Below are positions 1 through 8,057 of a stretch of 22,554 nt of DNA, piece by piece (positions within the stretch are counted from its first letter, which is position 1; each line of letters opens with the position of its first letter). Origin of the DNA: UBA6624 sp964517115 [NCBI: uncultured bacterium] (lineage in GTDB: Bacteria > UBP7 > UBA6624). The notes beneath the pieces are model-generated. The model had not been told where the DNA came from. It made no database searches and worked only from the letters and a program-made list of their open reading frames with translations. Where the stretch lies: positions 20,581 through 43,134 of the forward strand of contig CAZFBE010000007.1 in assembly GCA_964517115.1 (NCBI GenBank), read 5' to 3'. The translations under genes were made by a program, and so were the position numbers.

Positions 1-584
1 TAAAAGATTGGGAATTTCAAAAAAAAGATTTTGATTTTGCAACACCTCCTTCATTTACATTTGATCTAATTGAAAACTTTATATGGAATGGAACAAGGTA
101 TCCTGAGGGTCTTGCAAACCACCCTGTTGTCCTGGTAAGCAAAAAAGATGCAGAAAGATACGCTGAATGGCTTTCGTCCCAACATGGATGTGTTTATAGG
201 TTACCAACTGCTGACGAGTGGGAAAAAGCATCACGAGGAAAAGATGGTCGTACTTATCCTTGGGGAAATACATGGGACTCAAATAATCTCAATGCAGAAA
301 ACAAAGAACGAAAAAGTAGTGAAGTTGGAAAATATGAAAAAGACAAAAGCCCTTATGGGGTTATGGATGCAATGGGCAATGTTATGGAATGGACATCAAC
401 AACAATAGAAACAGATGACAAAAATACACCTAAAAAATCAATTACAAAAGGATGTTCCTGGTACTCAATTCGTGAGACTTGTCGAACTGCATTTTTTAGA
501 GAATGGAATGAAAATTCAAAACATATACTGATTGGATTCAGGTTAGTTAGAGAAGTTCCTAAAAAACAAGAAACAGATCAATAA
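1..584 (+). CDS. Formylglycine-generating-enzyme (SUMF1/FGE-sulfatase) family protein, 3' part
   Basis: This is the C-terminal 193 residues of a gene that begins before the window; the frame is open from base 3 with no start codon needed inside. Family hallmarks run in order: RLPTADEWEKASRG, YPWGN, GVMDAMGNVMEW, then KGCSWYS and a final GFRLVRE. This is the C-type-lectin-like FGE fold shared by sulfatase-activating enzymes, EgtB-type sulfoxide synthases and many exported proteins of unknown role. In true FGE two cysteines bind copper and act in catalysis. By eye only the second of them aligns with a Cys here (bases 480-482). The first is replaced by Ser, and a different Cys lies in GCSW (453-455). 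A copper-dependent FGE activity is therefore doubtful, and no sulfatase gene is visible nearby. The stop directly abuts the stop of the convergent nagZ. The family call is sure; the function is not. Confidence 0.85.
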   Translation, partial: KDWEFQKKDFDFATPPSFTFDLIENFIWNGTRYPEGLANHPVVLVSKKDAERYAEWLSSQHGCVYRLPTADEWEKASRGKDGRTYPWGNTWDSNNLNAENKERKSSEVGKYEKDKSPYGVMDAMGNVMEWTSTTIETDDKNTPKKSITKGCSWYSIRETCRTAFFREWNENSKHILIGFRLVREVPKKQETDQ

Positions 585-1565
585 TTAACTTTTAAGATTT
601 TTAATTCTCTCTTGTGATTTTTTAAAATTGTCCCCTATTTGCTTTTCAAGGTAAGCAAAATCCAACTTTTTCACATATTCTTCGTGACAAACAAGAACCA
701 TGTCGTTCCCAGCTTCCAAAGCTTCGAAAAACAAATTATTCACATCGTTTTCTTTTTTTAATTTCTCACTATATAAAGCTCTCATGCATAAATCATCACT
801 GACCAAGACACCCTTAAAGCCCAATCCACTTCTTAGTAAACTCTTATTTATCACCTTGCTCAAAGTCGCAGGATTCTCAGGGTCAATACCCCTGTATAAA
901 ACATGAGAAGACATTAGCATTTTGAATCCGTGTTTTATAAAAGCTGCGAAAGGAACAAGGTCAAGAAACATGTTTTCAGGATAATCCAAAACAATAGGCA
1001 ATTCCAAATGGCTATCCTTGTCAGTTCCGCCATGCCCAGGAAAATGCTTGCCACAAGGGATTACTCCAGAACTTAACAATCCTTCTGAATAAGATAGCCC
1101 CAATAAAGAAACAACCCTTTCTCTATTTGAAAAAGATCTTTTTGTTTTGTAGATTATTGGATTTTCTTTATTTCTTGCAACATCTAAAACTGGTGAAAAA
1201 TTAACATCTATTCCAAGGCCTTTCAGCATCGAACCTTTCTTTTTTGCAAAATTGTAAATGTAATCTAGGTCTCCATCCTTTTTATACTTTTCTCCAAGCT
1301 CAAAGAATGAAGGAAAATCCATAAAGCCAGATTTAAATCTTTGAACCTGCCCTCCTTCCTGGTCAACAGCTATCAACGGGGGGCTGAGTTTATTCCTTTT
1401 GTAAAGAAGTCTAATTTCGTTTGTTAGATTTTTAAACTGTTCTGGAGATTCCCAATTCCTAGAAAAGACTATCAAAGATCCAGCCTTAAAATGCATTAAA
1501 AAATCTTTTAACGTCGCAGTCATTTCAATCCCATTGAAACCTAAGCACAAATGATTCCTAAACAT
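585..1565 (-). CDS. nagZ: Beta-N-acetylhexosaminidase, glycoside hydrolase family 3 (NagZ)
   Basis: This 326-residue protein is a typical single-domain GH3 NagZ, the cytoplasmic enzyme that removes N-acetylglucosamine from GlcNAc-anhydroMurNAc-peptides during peptidoglycan recycling. Visible motifs are AVDQEGGQVQRF (about residues 66-77), FSPVLDVARN (123-132) and KHFPGHGGTDKDSHLELP (173-190), which carries the mobile-loop Asp-Ser-His pair used as acid/base. VSDDL (about 255-259) contains the nucleophilic Asp. No signal peptide is seen, as expected for a cytosolic enzyme. A TTG at 1571 would overlap the addA stop, but I chose the ATG at 1565 because GGAGAAGG (1573-1580) sits seven bases before it. 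It is the last gene of the rluB-addB-addA-nagZ operon. Its stop abuts the end of the convergent FGE-like gene. Confidence 0.92.
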   Translation of the reverse strand: MFRNHLCLGFNGIEMTATLKDFLMHFKAGSLIVFSRNWESPEQFKNLTNEIRLLYKRNKLSPPLIAVDQEGGQVQRFKSGFMDFPSFFELGEKYKKDGDLDYIYNFAKKKGSMLKGLGIDVNFSPVLDVARNKENPIIYKTKRSFSNRERVVSLLGLSYSEGLLSSGVIPCGKHFPGHGGTDKDSHLELPIVLDYPENMFLDLVPFAAFIKHGFKMLMSSHVLYRGIDPENPATLSKVINKSLLRSGLGFKGVLVSDDLCMRALYSEKLKKENDVNNLFFEALEAGNDMVLVCHEEYVKKLDFAYLEKQIGDNFKKSQERIKNLKS

Positions 1566-1567
1566 GT

Positions 1568-4500
1568 TCAAACCTTCTCCATGATTTTATTTTTTTCATC
1601 CACCCACGCTATATAACATTCCACACCTTTGTCTATCTTGTTTTGGCTTAAGAAAGCCGAAAAAACATTCCTGTAATGAGCAACCTGCTTTGAGTATTTG
1701 TCCTTTTTATCTTTAGTCCTCTTTCCGGTTTTCCAATCTATTATGACAAATCTATCCTTCTTCTCTATGAGCAAATCTATCTTTTGAAACTCTTTCTGTT
1801 CTGAACCTTTTATCTGATATTCGGTCCAAAATGTAATTAGGTCTTTTTTTATGGATTTCCATATTTGATCTTGGTTTATTCTCTCTGAAAAAGAAAATAC
1901 AAAATCTTGAAATTTATTTGAATTTAATTCAAGTATTTCTTCAATGCCACTATCCAAAACATCCTTAACCCAAACTTCCTTGTTGACTGGGGGTCCAAAT
2001 ATTTCAATAACTTTATGAAAAGAATTGCCTCTAGTGGCTTCATTGGATTCATCATTGTCCGACTCTCCAATATCTTCTGCCCTTTTTTTTGAAAAACGCT
2101 CTTTGGCAATTTCATTCAACAAACTCTCATCAATCATTCTTTTGGCATGCTTGATTCTTCTTGCTTTAGGAAGCAAATACTTTACAAAAGATTCTTCAGA
2201 ATAACCTTGATCATCTAAATGCTCCTTTGGGATTGGGATGTCAATCTCGTCAAAAGAACATCTCGAGAAGCTTTCAAAAGAATTTTTGAAATTACCTAAA
2301 AGGGGTTTGTAAATAGCCGATAAAAAATCACCCTTTCTTAACTTATGGGGATGATAGAAGCCATTTGAAACAACATGCAATGTTTTCTTGGCCCTAGTCA
2401 TTGAAACATAATTTACATTAATTTGTTCTTGATAAAACTCTTCTGAAGTTTTTTTCCATGACTTAAGAAACAATTCACTTGTCCAAACTTTCTTTGGATT
2501 CTTAAATTCATCAAAGAAAAACCACATTGATTCCAAATCTCCATTTTCCTTCAAACTTATTTCAATTGGATTAGGCCTTAAAGGATGTGTAGTTGGTAGC
2601 ATTTTTTCAAATTCCAAATCTTCAAAACATGTTTTTTTAGATTGTTCATCAGGGCTAACAATCACAACATGGTCAGCAGATAGCCCTTTTGCCCCATAGG
2701 AAGTTCTTAAAAAGACAGGCTCAGGCTTTTCAAGACCTGGCGGTGGAGAATGGGTTCGAAATCCTGAATCTGCCCAATAAAGAAAATCCTCAAAGCCTTT
2801 AAAGTGACCACTTTTTTCATGCAATGTGATATTCCTTAAAAATTCAAATATCTTCAATGTCCTCTCATGAGACCTTGTGTCACCCTTGATTCCATAAATA
2901 TAACCAGTTTCATTCAAAAAATCTACAAGAATAGAACTTATAGAGTCTCCCTTATAAAGCCTTAAAGAATATTTGTTAATGATTTCTAGAGATTTTTTTA
3001 TATTTTTTTCATTCCTGATATCTTTTAAATTATGGGCAAAAGAATTTCCAATTAACACAGAATTCAAAATGGCCTTGTCACTAGGGTTTATTAAGCATCT
3101 GAAAATTTGTTTTATATGGATTATGTCCTGATCAATATCATCTTTGTTCATGAGGTTTGGACTTCCCGCTATAACTGCATTCACGCCAATAGAGCTAAGC
3201 CCTTTTGCAATACCTCCTAGACTTTTCCAATTCTTTGCTAAAACAAGAATGCTTTCATCTGGATTCTCAGTCCTTATCCAGCTCACACAATCAACTGCCC
3301 TTTGCTCAAGACTTTGTGAGGCGCTACCTGACTTCTTCCATGTTCCACGATTTGCATTTTTTATTTCTGGAACCTTGCAGGACCAAACAGTTAAAGGATA
3401 TTTTTCAGAATCTAAAAATGCATTTGAATCACCAGTTGAAAAAAGTCGCCAGTCTTTGGATGCTCCGTAAAACCTTTCAAAAATCCAATTCGTTAAGGCT
3501 AAAATTGGTCTATTTGACCTAAAAGACCTGTTTATTACCTTCTTGTTTTCATCCTTAACCCTTCTGTCAACCTCAAAAAATGCTGCCGAGCTTGCATCTC
3601 TGAATTTATATATCGCTTGCTTCGAGTCGCCAACAAATGTAACATTGAAATCAAAATGCCCTTTCAACATCCTTAAAATCCGACCTTGGAAACGATTTGT
3701 ATCCTGAAACTCATCAACAAAAAGATGATCACACTCAAAATCAAACAAGCCTGAATTCAATCTTTTTAACAAGCCTCTCAATATAAAAGAACTTGAAAAA
3801 AATCTTTCTTTTTTGATGTTTGATTTAAAGATCAAAATAAGCTCCAGTATTTTTTTAAAAAAGTGACTGTCTCCATGGTTTTCAAATTCATAATTTTCAT
3901 AATTTTTAATCAATTGTTTGAATTTTGTTATTTTTGTCATGATTTCAACATCCAAAAAATCCCTTGAGCCTATAAATTCTTCAATTTTTTCCAATTCTTG
4001 TTTTATTCGATTGGTTTTAAGGTTTGAAAAATCTAATGCAAAATATGCATTTTCTATTAATTTAATATAGTCATTGCTTCTTGAGGTAGGTTTAAATCCT
4101 GAAGGCAGATTTTTTTTAATTTCTGAAAACAAATCCTTGATTTCATCTTGTTTGATTTTTAAAAATGAATTTAAATTTTCAAATCTGCACGAATCAAAAA
4201 GAGCTTTGGATTCCTCAATGCTATAAGGCTCTAGTTTTTTAACAACGGAATTAAGCTTTTCTCTCCATCTCTGATCCTCAAAACCTTCAGTTTTTTTTAT
4301 CCAATGAGCGTAAGATTCTTGATAAATTCTTTCCGAATCGAAATCATTCATGATTCGGTAAAAAGTATTATTTGAATTTCTTGAAAACAGGCTTAAGAAA
4401 AAACTATCTAGGGTTTTTATCTCTAGTATTGGTATTAATTTTTCTTTGTTTCCACGTATCTCTATTGGCTTTAAATCAAAATTATTAAATATTTGTAATA

Positions 4501-4693
4501 ATTCCTTATCCGTTTTTTTAAGATAATCAACTACCCTACTTTTAAATTCATTGGTTGCTGCAATAGTGAAAGTACAGGCAATGACTTTTCTTGGATCTTT
4601 AGCTTGTAATAATTTATATAAAAAATAGACTACAAGTCTTGTTGTCTTCCCTGTTCCAGCACTGGCATTAATAAATTCTGGAATGTTGTTCAT
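1568..4693 (-). CDS. addA: ATP-dependent helicase-nuclease subunit AddA (UvrD/RecB-like)
   Basis: This is the motor and 3'-strand nuclease subunit of an AddAB enzyme, which resects double-strand DNA ends for recombination. Numbered from the ATG at 4693 (1041 residues), superfamily 1 helicase motifs are all present: ASAGTGKT (10-17, K16), DEFQDT (327-332), GDSKQAIYKFRDA (355-367), NRSFRSN (388-394), TSYGAKGLSADH (664-675) and VSMTRAKKTL (763-772). The C-terminus is a RecB-type PD-(D/E)XK nuclease: GNSFH (889-893), D973, DWK (986-988), Q1003 and Y1007. All expected residues are intact, so both helicase and nuclease should be active. The frame is open upstream to a TTG at 4777, deep inside addB, but the ATG at 4693 lies four bases after the addB stop and just before the family's conserved N-terminus. 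It is somewhat shorter than the roughly 1200 residues of Bacillus AddA. It overlaps the nagZ frame region by coupling only. Confidence 0.93.
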   Translation of the reverse strand: MNNIPEFINASAGTGKTTRLVVYFLYKLLQAKDPRKVIACTFTIAATNEFKSRVVDYLKKTDKELLQIFNNFDLKPIEIRGNKEKLIPILEIKTLDSFFLSLFSRNSNNTFYRIMNDFDSERIYQESYAHWIKKTEGFEDQRWREKLNSVVKKLEPYSIEESKALFDSCRFENLNSFLKIKQDEIKDLFSEIKKNLPSGFKPTSRSNDYIKLIENAYFALDFSNLKTNRIKQELEKIEEFIGSRDFLDVEIMTKITKFKQLIKNYENYEFENHGDSHFFKKILELILIFKSNIKKERFFSSSFILRGLLKRLNSGLFDFECDHLFVDEFQDTNRFQGRILRMLKGHFDFNVTFVGDSKQAIYKFRDASSAAFFEVDRRVKDENKKVINRSFRSNRPILALTNWIFERFYGASKDWRLFSTGDSNAFLDSEKYPLTVWSCKVPEIKNANRGTWKKSGSASQSLEQRAVDCVSWIRTENPDESILVLAKNWKSLGGIAKGLSSIGVNAVIAGSPNLMNKDDIDQDIIHIKQIFRCLINPSDKAILNSVLIGNSFAHNLKDIRNEKNIKKSLEIINKYSLRLYKGDSISSILVDFLNETGYIYGIKGDTRSHERTLKIFEFLRNITLHEKSGHFKGFEDFLYWADSGFRTHSPPPGLEKPEPVFLRTSYGAKGLSADHVVIVSPDEQSKKTCFEDLEFEKMLPTTHPLRPNPIEISLKENGDLESMWFFFDEFKNPKKVWTSELFLKSWKKTSEEFYQEQINVNYVSMTRAKKTLHVVSNGFYHPHKLRKGDFLSAIYKPLLGNFKNSFESFSRCSFDEIDIPIPKEHLDDQGYSEESFVKYLLPKARRIKHAKRMIDESLLNEIAKERFSKKRAEDIGESDNDESNEATRGNSFHKVIEIFGPPVNKEVWVKDVLDSGIEEILELNSNKFQDFVFSFSERINQDQIWKSIKKDLITFWTEYQIKGSEQKEFQKIDLLIEKKDRFVIIDWKTGKRTKDKKDKYSKQVAHYRNVFSAFLSQNKIDKGVECYIAWVDEKNKIMEKV
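1573..1580 (-). promoter_or_regulatory. Ribosome binding site of nagZ
   Basis: GGAGAAGG on the minus strand, seven bases before the ATG at 1565 and inside the end of addA. A start at the TTG at 1571 would leave only one base after this site, so it decides in favour of the ATG. Confidence 0.7.
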
Positions 4694-4697
4694 AATT

Positions 4698-7274
4698 TCA
4701 TATTTTCCAAAACCTTCCCCTTCCAAAGTCTTTACACCAATAACATGTCTCTTCACCTTTTGCCCAGCAAGGAACAATCCTTCCGCGGGTCCAGTCTTTT
4801 TTCCAAGCTCTCATATTCTCCAAAATTCCCTCAGAAATCTTTTTTCTTCTCCATTCCTGCTGATGAGCCCAACTGGAATCCTTATCAACTTCCTCAAAAA
4901 TATACCTGTAAATGAAATCCTTAAAATTCCAATTTTTCTCCAATAGATAAGGATAAAAAAATGCCTGAGTCCAATCTGGGTTTTTCTTTCCAGTTTTGTA
5001 ATCAATTATTGTTGTGTTTACTCTTCCAGATTCTGAAACATAATGCTCGAGCCTATCAATCCTTCCCCTCATTTCAATATTTTGAAGATCTTCATAAAAC
5101 TCATTAACAGCTGGAATTTTTGACATAAAAAATTTAGAAGAAGAGGAATACTCCTGTTCTGATTTTTCAAAGCCTGATTCCTCCCAACGTCCCAACTCTT
5201 CTACAAGAAACATTTTCCATTTCTTGAAAAGACCCCTCTTGACAATCTCTTCGTTAAATGGATGCCACAAAGAAACATCAGCCATTACGTTTGAAACTAA
5301 GGTCTCATAGTTTTCACCTTCATTGAATCTTTTTCCTAGGTTGTCTAAGCAATCATGAATGAATGTTCCTGTGTTTAAAGAACCTGGATAAACAGGATCT
5401 CTTTTGTCTCGAGTTCGAACAACCCCTCCTTGTGATACATAATATGCAAACAGGCAAGGAGGCTTCTTCTTGTTAAAAGCACTAACGTTAAAAGATATTT
5501 TTTCATCCATCTCGCCAACCTTCCAACCCTCGTAAGCATCAAAATCACCAACTGACTCGAAAAAAGAGAGTTCTATCTGTCTCTTAAACCTTGAGCTGCT
5601 AACAGACAAACAAGAATCCTGGACCTCAATACATTCAGATTCCTTGACCCTGCTTGAATCCAACAAAGAACTTAAGAATTGTTTTTCACCACGATTATCA
5701 ATATTGTCCCAATAAATAGAACATCCTGAATCACCTCTATTTTGTAAACACCAAGACCTCCATGACTCTTCTTCTATACGCATCTCAACATCTGGAAGCC
5801 CAATTGCCTCAAGGCCAATTTTATTTTCTTTGTTTTCTTGCCAATCAGGTAAATCAAGCTTTCCAGGAAACCTATTGTCAACCAATCCTATAAATGCAAC
5901 AGGATTGGGATTAATGACTCCATTTTTCATATTTGTAATATTCCTTGATTTCATCCTTGTATAAACATCAGGATCTTTTTCAAAAATCAAATCATTCAAA
6001 GAAAAACCACTTTCCTTCATAAGTTTTTCTATAAAAGCTTTTGAGTTCGTGTCACAAACTCCTGAAAGTGTTTGTTCTTTAAGACGATTTTTAATTTTCT
6101 TATCACAAAAATCAATCCATTTATTTAATTTTTTAATATCTATATTTTTAGGAGGTCTTATCTTGCTCGAAACTGCTTTCTTCAACCTTTTTAAATCTTT
6201 TTCAAAATCCACTAAACCATATTTGGATAAATCAAAATCAAAATCATAGAGTTCGTTTAATCCATCAAAAACTTTTAATGAGTTCAAATTGAAAATCAAA
6301 TCATTTTGAGATATGAAATCTTGACCACTTTTGCATTTGTAGAAATTCAAAACCCTTCCAGCAGGAGATGCCGAAAGTGGCCTTTCAAAAAGGATATCCT
6401 CATTATCGAGATTGCTCAAAAGAGAATTCATCAAAACTAAATCATCTAAAATCACCTCAGGACAACTTAAATTCCTATATCCATCACCCTTTGCCTTATA
6501 AAAAGAATTGAGCAAATCTCCACATTTTATAGTTTTTATTTTTGTCTCAGAAGAACCGAGATCTACAACATTCTTCCCTAAATACGAATTCAATCTTTTT
6601 ATATACCTGGACGAATCAAGATCCAGCTCAACATCAGGACCAGGAACATACCAATTCATTTTGTCTTTTAGAGGTCTTAAAAGCTCTTCTTGGGATGTAT
6701 TTAAATTAGAAATCCCCCAGCATGCAATCAATGAATCACTCTTGTCTATTTTGAATTTTTTTTCATCTGCTAAAAGGTTTGTTTTTATTGAAATAGGTAA
6801 ATATTTTGACCTTTTTTGAATCCATATACTTTTCCAAACCAAAGTCAGACAAACAAGCGGAGACTCTTCTTCATCTAACTCCAAACCGAAAGGAATGTAT
6901 TCACAAATCCTATTAACAGCTTTTCTTAGCTCCTCCAAAGAAAGATTCGATTCATCTTCCAGAAACTCATCAAAACCTAGATTTTTTCCTTTTTTTATTG
7001 CATCAACAAGAACAGCTCTATCAATAAAGGCTGGTGGCTCTATCTTAAAAAACCTATTGAAAGAAAGTCTCTCTTCTACAATTTCACTAAATGAAACAGG
7101 TGACAATCCTGAAATGCCCCTCTTTAAAGCTTCTTCATTGACTAATCTCTTTTCATAATTTGTTGGAACCAGTATCTTTGAAGCCTCTAGAGGTTTTTCT
7201 TTTTTGTAGAGTTCAACAAAATCCCAAAGAGAGTTCCAAACAGACAATGGAGAGCCCACATAAAGGCTTTTCAT
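4698..7274 (-). CDS. addB: AddB-like helicase-nuclease subunit with C-terminal PD-(D/E)XK nuclease
   Basis: This 858-residue protein is the partner of AddA, supplying the second nuclease of the complex and, in known AddAB enzymes, Chi recognition. No Walker A motif is seen at the N-terminus; the start reads MKSLYVGSPLSVWNSL where active helicases carry a P-loop. The middle contains GLVDNRFPG (463-471), typical of the family. The C-terminal nuclease has GTFIH (636-640), D740, DYKTGK (758-763) and Q770. AddB nucleases normally hold an iron-sulfur cluster through one Cys before the nuclease and a Cx2Cx5C cluster at the end. Here C607 is in place, but the tail is C836-x7-C844-x2-C847 and the usual last Cys is absent. 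Identity as AddB also rests on the downstream addA; family members are very divergent. Its ATG overlaps the rluB stop by four bases (ATGA). Confidence 0.85.
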   Translation of the reverse strand: MKSLYVGSPLSVWNSLWDFVELYKKEKPLEASKILVPTNYEKRLVNEEALKRGISGLSPVSFSEIVEERLSFNRFFKIEPPAFIDRAVLVDAIKKGKNLGFDEFLEDESNLSLEELRKAVNRICEYIPFGLELDEEESPLVCLTLVWKSIWIQKRSKYLPISIKTNLLADEKKFKIDKSDSLIACWGISNLNTSQEELLRPLKDKMNWYVPGPDVELDLDSSRYIKRLNSYLGKNVVDLGSSETKIKTIKCGDLLNSFYKAKGDGYRNLSCPEVILDDLVLMNSLLSNLDNEDILFERPLSASPAGRVLNFYKCKSGQDFISQNDLIFNLNSLKVFDGLNELYDFDFDLSKYGLVDFEKDLKRLKKAVSSKIRPPKNIDIKKLNKWIDFCDKKIKNRLKEQTLSGVCDTNSKAFIEKLMKESGFSLNDLIFEKDPDVYTRMKSRNITNMKNGVINPNPVAFIGLVDNRFPGKLDLPDWQENKENKIGLEAIGLPDVEMRIEEESWRSWCLQNRGDSGCSIYWDNIDNRGEKQFLSSLLDSSRVKESECIEVQDSCLSVSSSRFKRQIELSFFESVGDFDAYEGWKVGEMDEKISFNVSAFNKKKPPCLFAYYVSQGGVVRTRDKRDPVYPGSLNTGTFIHDCLDNLGKRFNEGENYETLVSNVMADVSLWHPFNEEIVKRGLFKKWKMFLVEELGRWEESGFEKSEQEYSSSSKFFMSKIPAVNEFYEDLQNIEMRGRIDRLEHYVSESGRVNTTIIDYKTGKKNPDWTQAFFYPYLLEKNWNFKDFIYRYIFEEVDKDSSWAHQQEWRRKKISEGILENMRAWKKDWTRGRIVPCWAKGEETCYWCKDFGRGRFWKI

Positions 7275-8002
7275 TTCACAATTCCTAATTTTTTCTTAAG
7301 TTTCAAAACTTCTTCATTGCTGAGGTTTCTCCACTTTCCCTTTTGAAGTTTTTTGTCAGAAATAGGACCTATAGCAACTCTTTGAAGGGATATTATTATT
7401 TTTTTTATCAAGATAAACATCTTTCTTATCTCCCTGTTTTTACCTTCAGTCAATTTTATTGAAACAATAGTTCTTCCCTGGTGAGAAGCCATAACTTTTG
7501 CCGAATGAGCTTTTAATCTTTCTTTTCCATAATTCATTCCTTTTGCCATCAATGAAACCTTCTCTGAAGAGACCTTTCCTTTCGCTTCGACGAGATAGTG
7601 TTTAACAAACTTGTACCTTGGATGGGATATTTTCTGGTAAAGAGTACCATCATTCGTCAGGATAATAAGACCTTCAGTGTCCTTGTCAAGACGTCCAACT
7701 GGAGAAAGATGCTGTAAATTTTTGGGTATAAGGTCCATGATATTTTTTCTTTTCAAAGGATCGCTTTTTGTTGTAAGGTACCCTCTTGGCTTGTTCAATA
7801 ATATATATTTGTAAATTTTTGGCTTGACTTTTTCACCATCAAAGAAAACTTCATCTGCTTCTCCCACAGTAAAAAAAAGCTCTTTGACAACTCTTATTTC
7901 TTCAGATTTTTTCCTAACCTGAACCCTTTCTTCTTTTATGAATTCCTCAACCTTCCTCCTCGAACCCAACCCGCATAATGAAAGATACTTATTTATTCTC
8001 AT
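7271..8002 (-). CDS. RsuA/RluB-family rRNA pseudouridine synthase
   Basis: This 243-residue protein converts a specific uridine in ribosomal RNA to pseudouridine. Residues 1 to about 48 form an S4 RNA-binding domain (MRINKYLSLCGLGSRRK). The catalytic domain has LLNKPRGYLTT (68-78), the active-site motif GRLDKDTEGLIILTNDG (103-119) with catalytic D106, and LTEGKNREIRKMF (184-196), which is diagnostic of the RsuA/RluB/E/F group. I cannot choose between RsuA (16S), RluB and RluE/F (23S) from sequence alone; the S4 domain rules out RluE. It is the first gene of the minus-strand operon, read from the short region at 8003-8057 away from the tricorn-like gene. The ATG starts directly at the first S4 residues, and the stop overlaps the addB start in ATGA. 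Confidence 0.92.
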   Translation of the reverse strand: MRINKYLSLCGLGSRRKVEEFIKEERVQVRKKSEEIRVVKELFFTVGEADEVFFDGEKVKPKIYKYILLNKPRGYLTTKSDPLKRKNIMDLIPKNLQHLSPVGRLDKDTEGLIILTNDGTLYQKISHPRYKFVKHYLVEAKGKVSSEKVSLMAKGMNYGKERLKAHSAKVMASHQGRTIVSIKLTEGKNREIRKMFILIKKIIISLQRVAIGPISDKKLQKGKWRNLSNEEVLKLKKKLGIVK

Positions 8003-8057
8003 TTTTCAATCAGATGTATGATAATTCCTTGAACCTAAAAAAGGAGAAATATACACA
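8003..8057. promoter_or_regulatory. Divergent intergenic promoter region
   Basis: This is the only real intergenic stretch in the window and must carry the start signals for the rluB-addBA-nagZ operon (leftward) and the tricorn-like gene (rightward). TATGAT at 8017-8022, preceded by TG, could be a rightward extended -10 element. Read on the other strand, the nearby TATCAT could serve leftward. I see no convincing -35 element for either, so the assignment of individual boxes is weak. AAGGAG at 8041-8046 is the Shine-Dalgarno site of the rightward gene, eleven bases before its ATG. Confidence 0.4.

Noticed and set aside
148-408. Short open frame at the start of the window with its own ATG
   Set aside because: It overlaps the true FGE frame, which is open from base 3 and shows continuous family motifs. 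The short frame has none.
575-640. Possible bidirectional terminator between the FGE-like gene and nagZ
   Set aside because: The T- and A-rich stretch has no GC-rich stem; it reads as ordinary AT-rich coding sequence of nagZ.
4694-4777. N-terminal extension of addA from the TTG at 4777
   Set aside because: It lies inside addB and precedes the conserved AddA N-terminus; the ATG at 4693 is better placed, four bases after the addB stop.
1568-7274. A defence-type helicase-nuclease system (for example a phage-defence island)
   Set aside because: Both proteins show complete AddA and AddB domain orders, and the neighbours are housekeeping genes. There is no integrase, toxin or restriction gene nearby.
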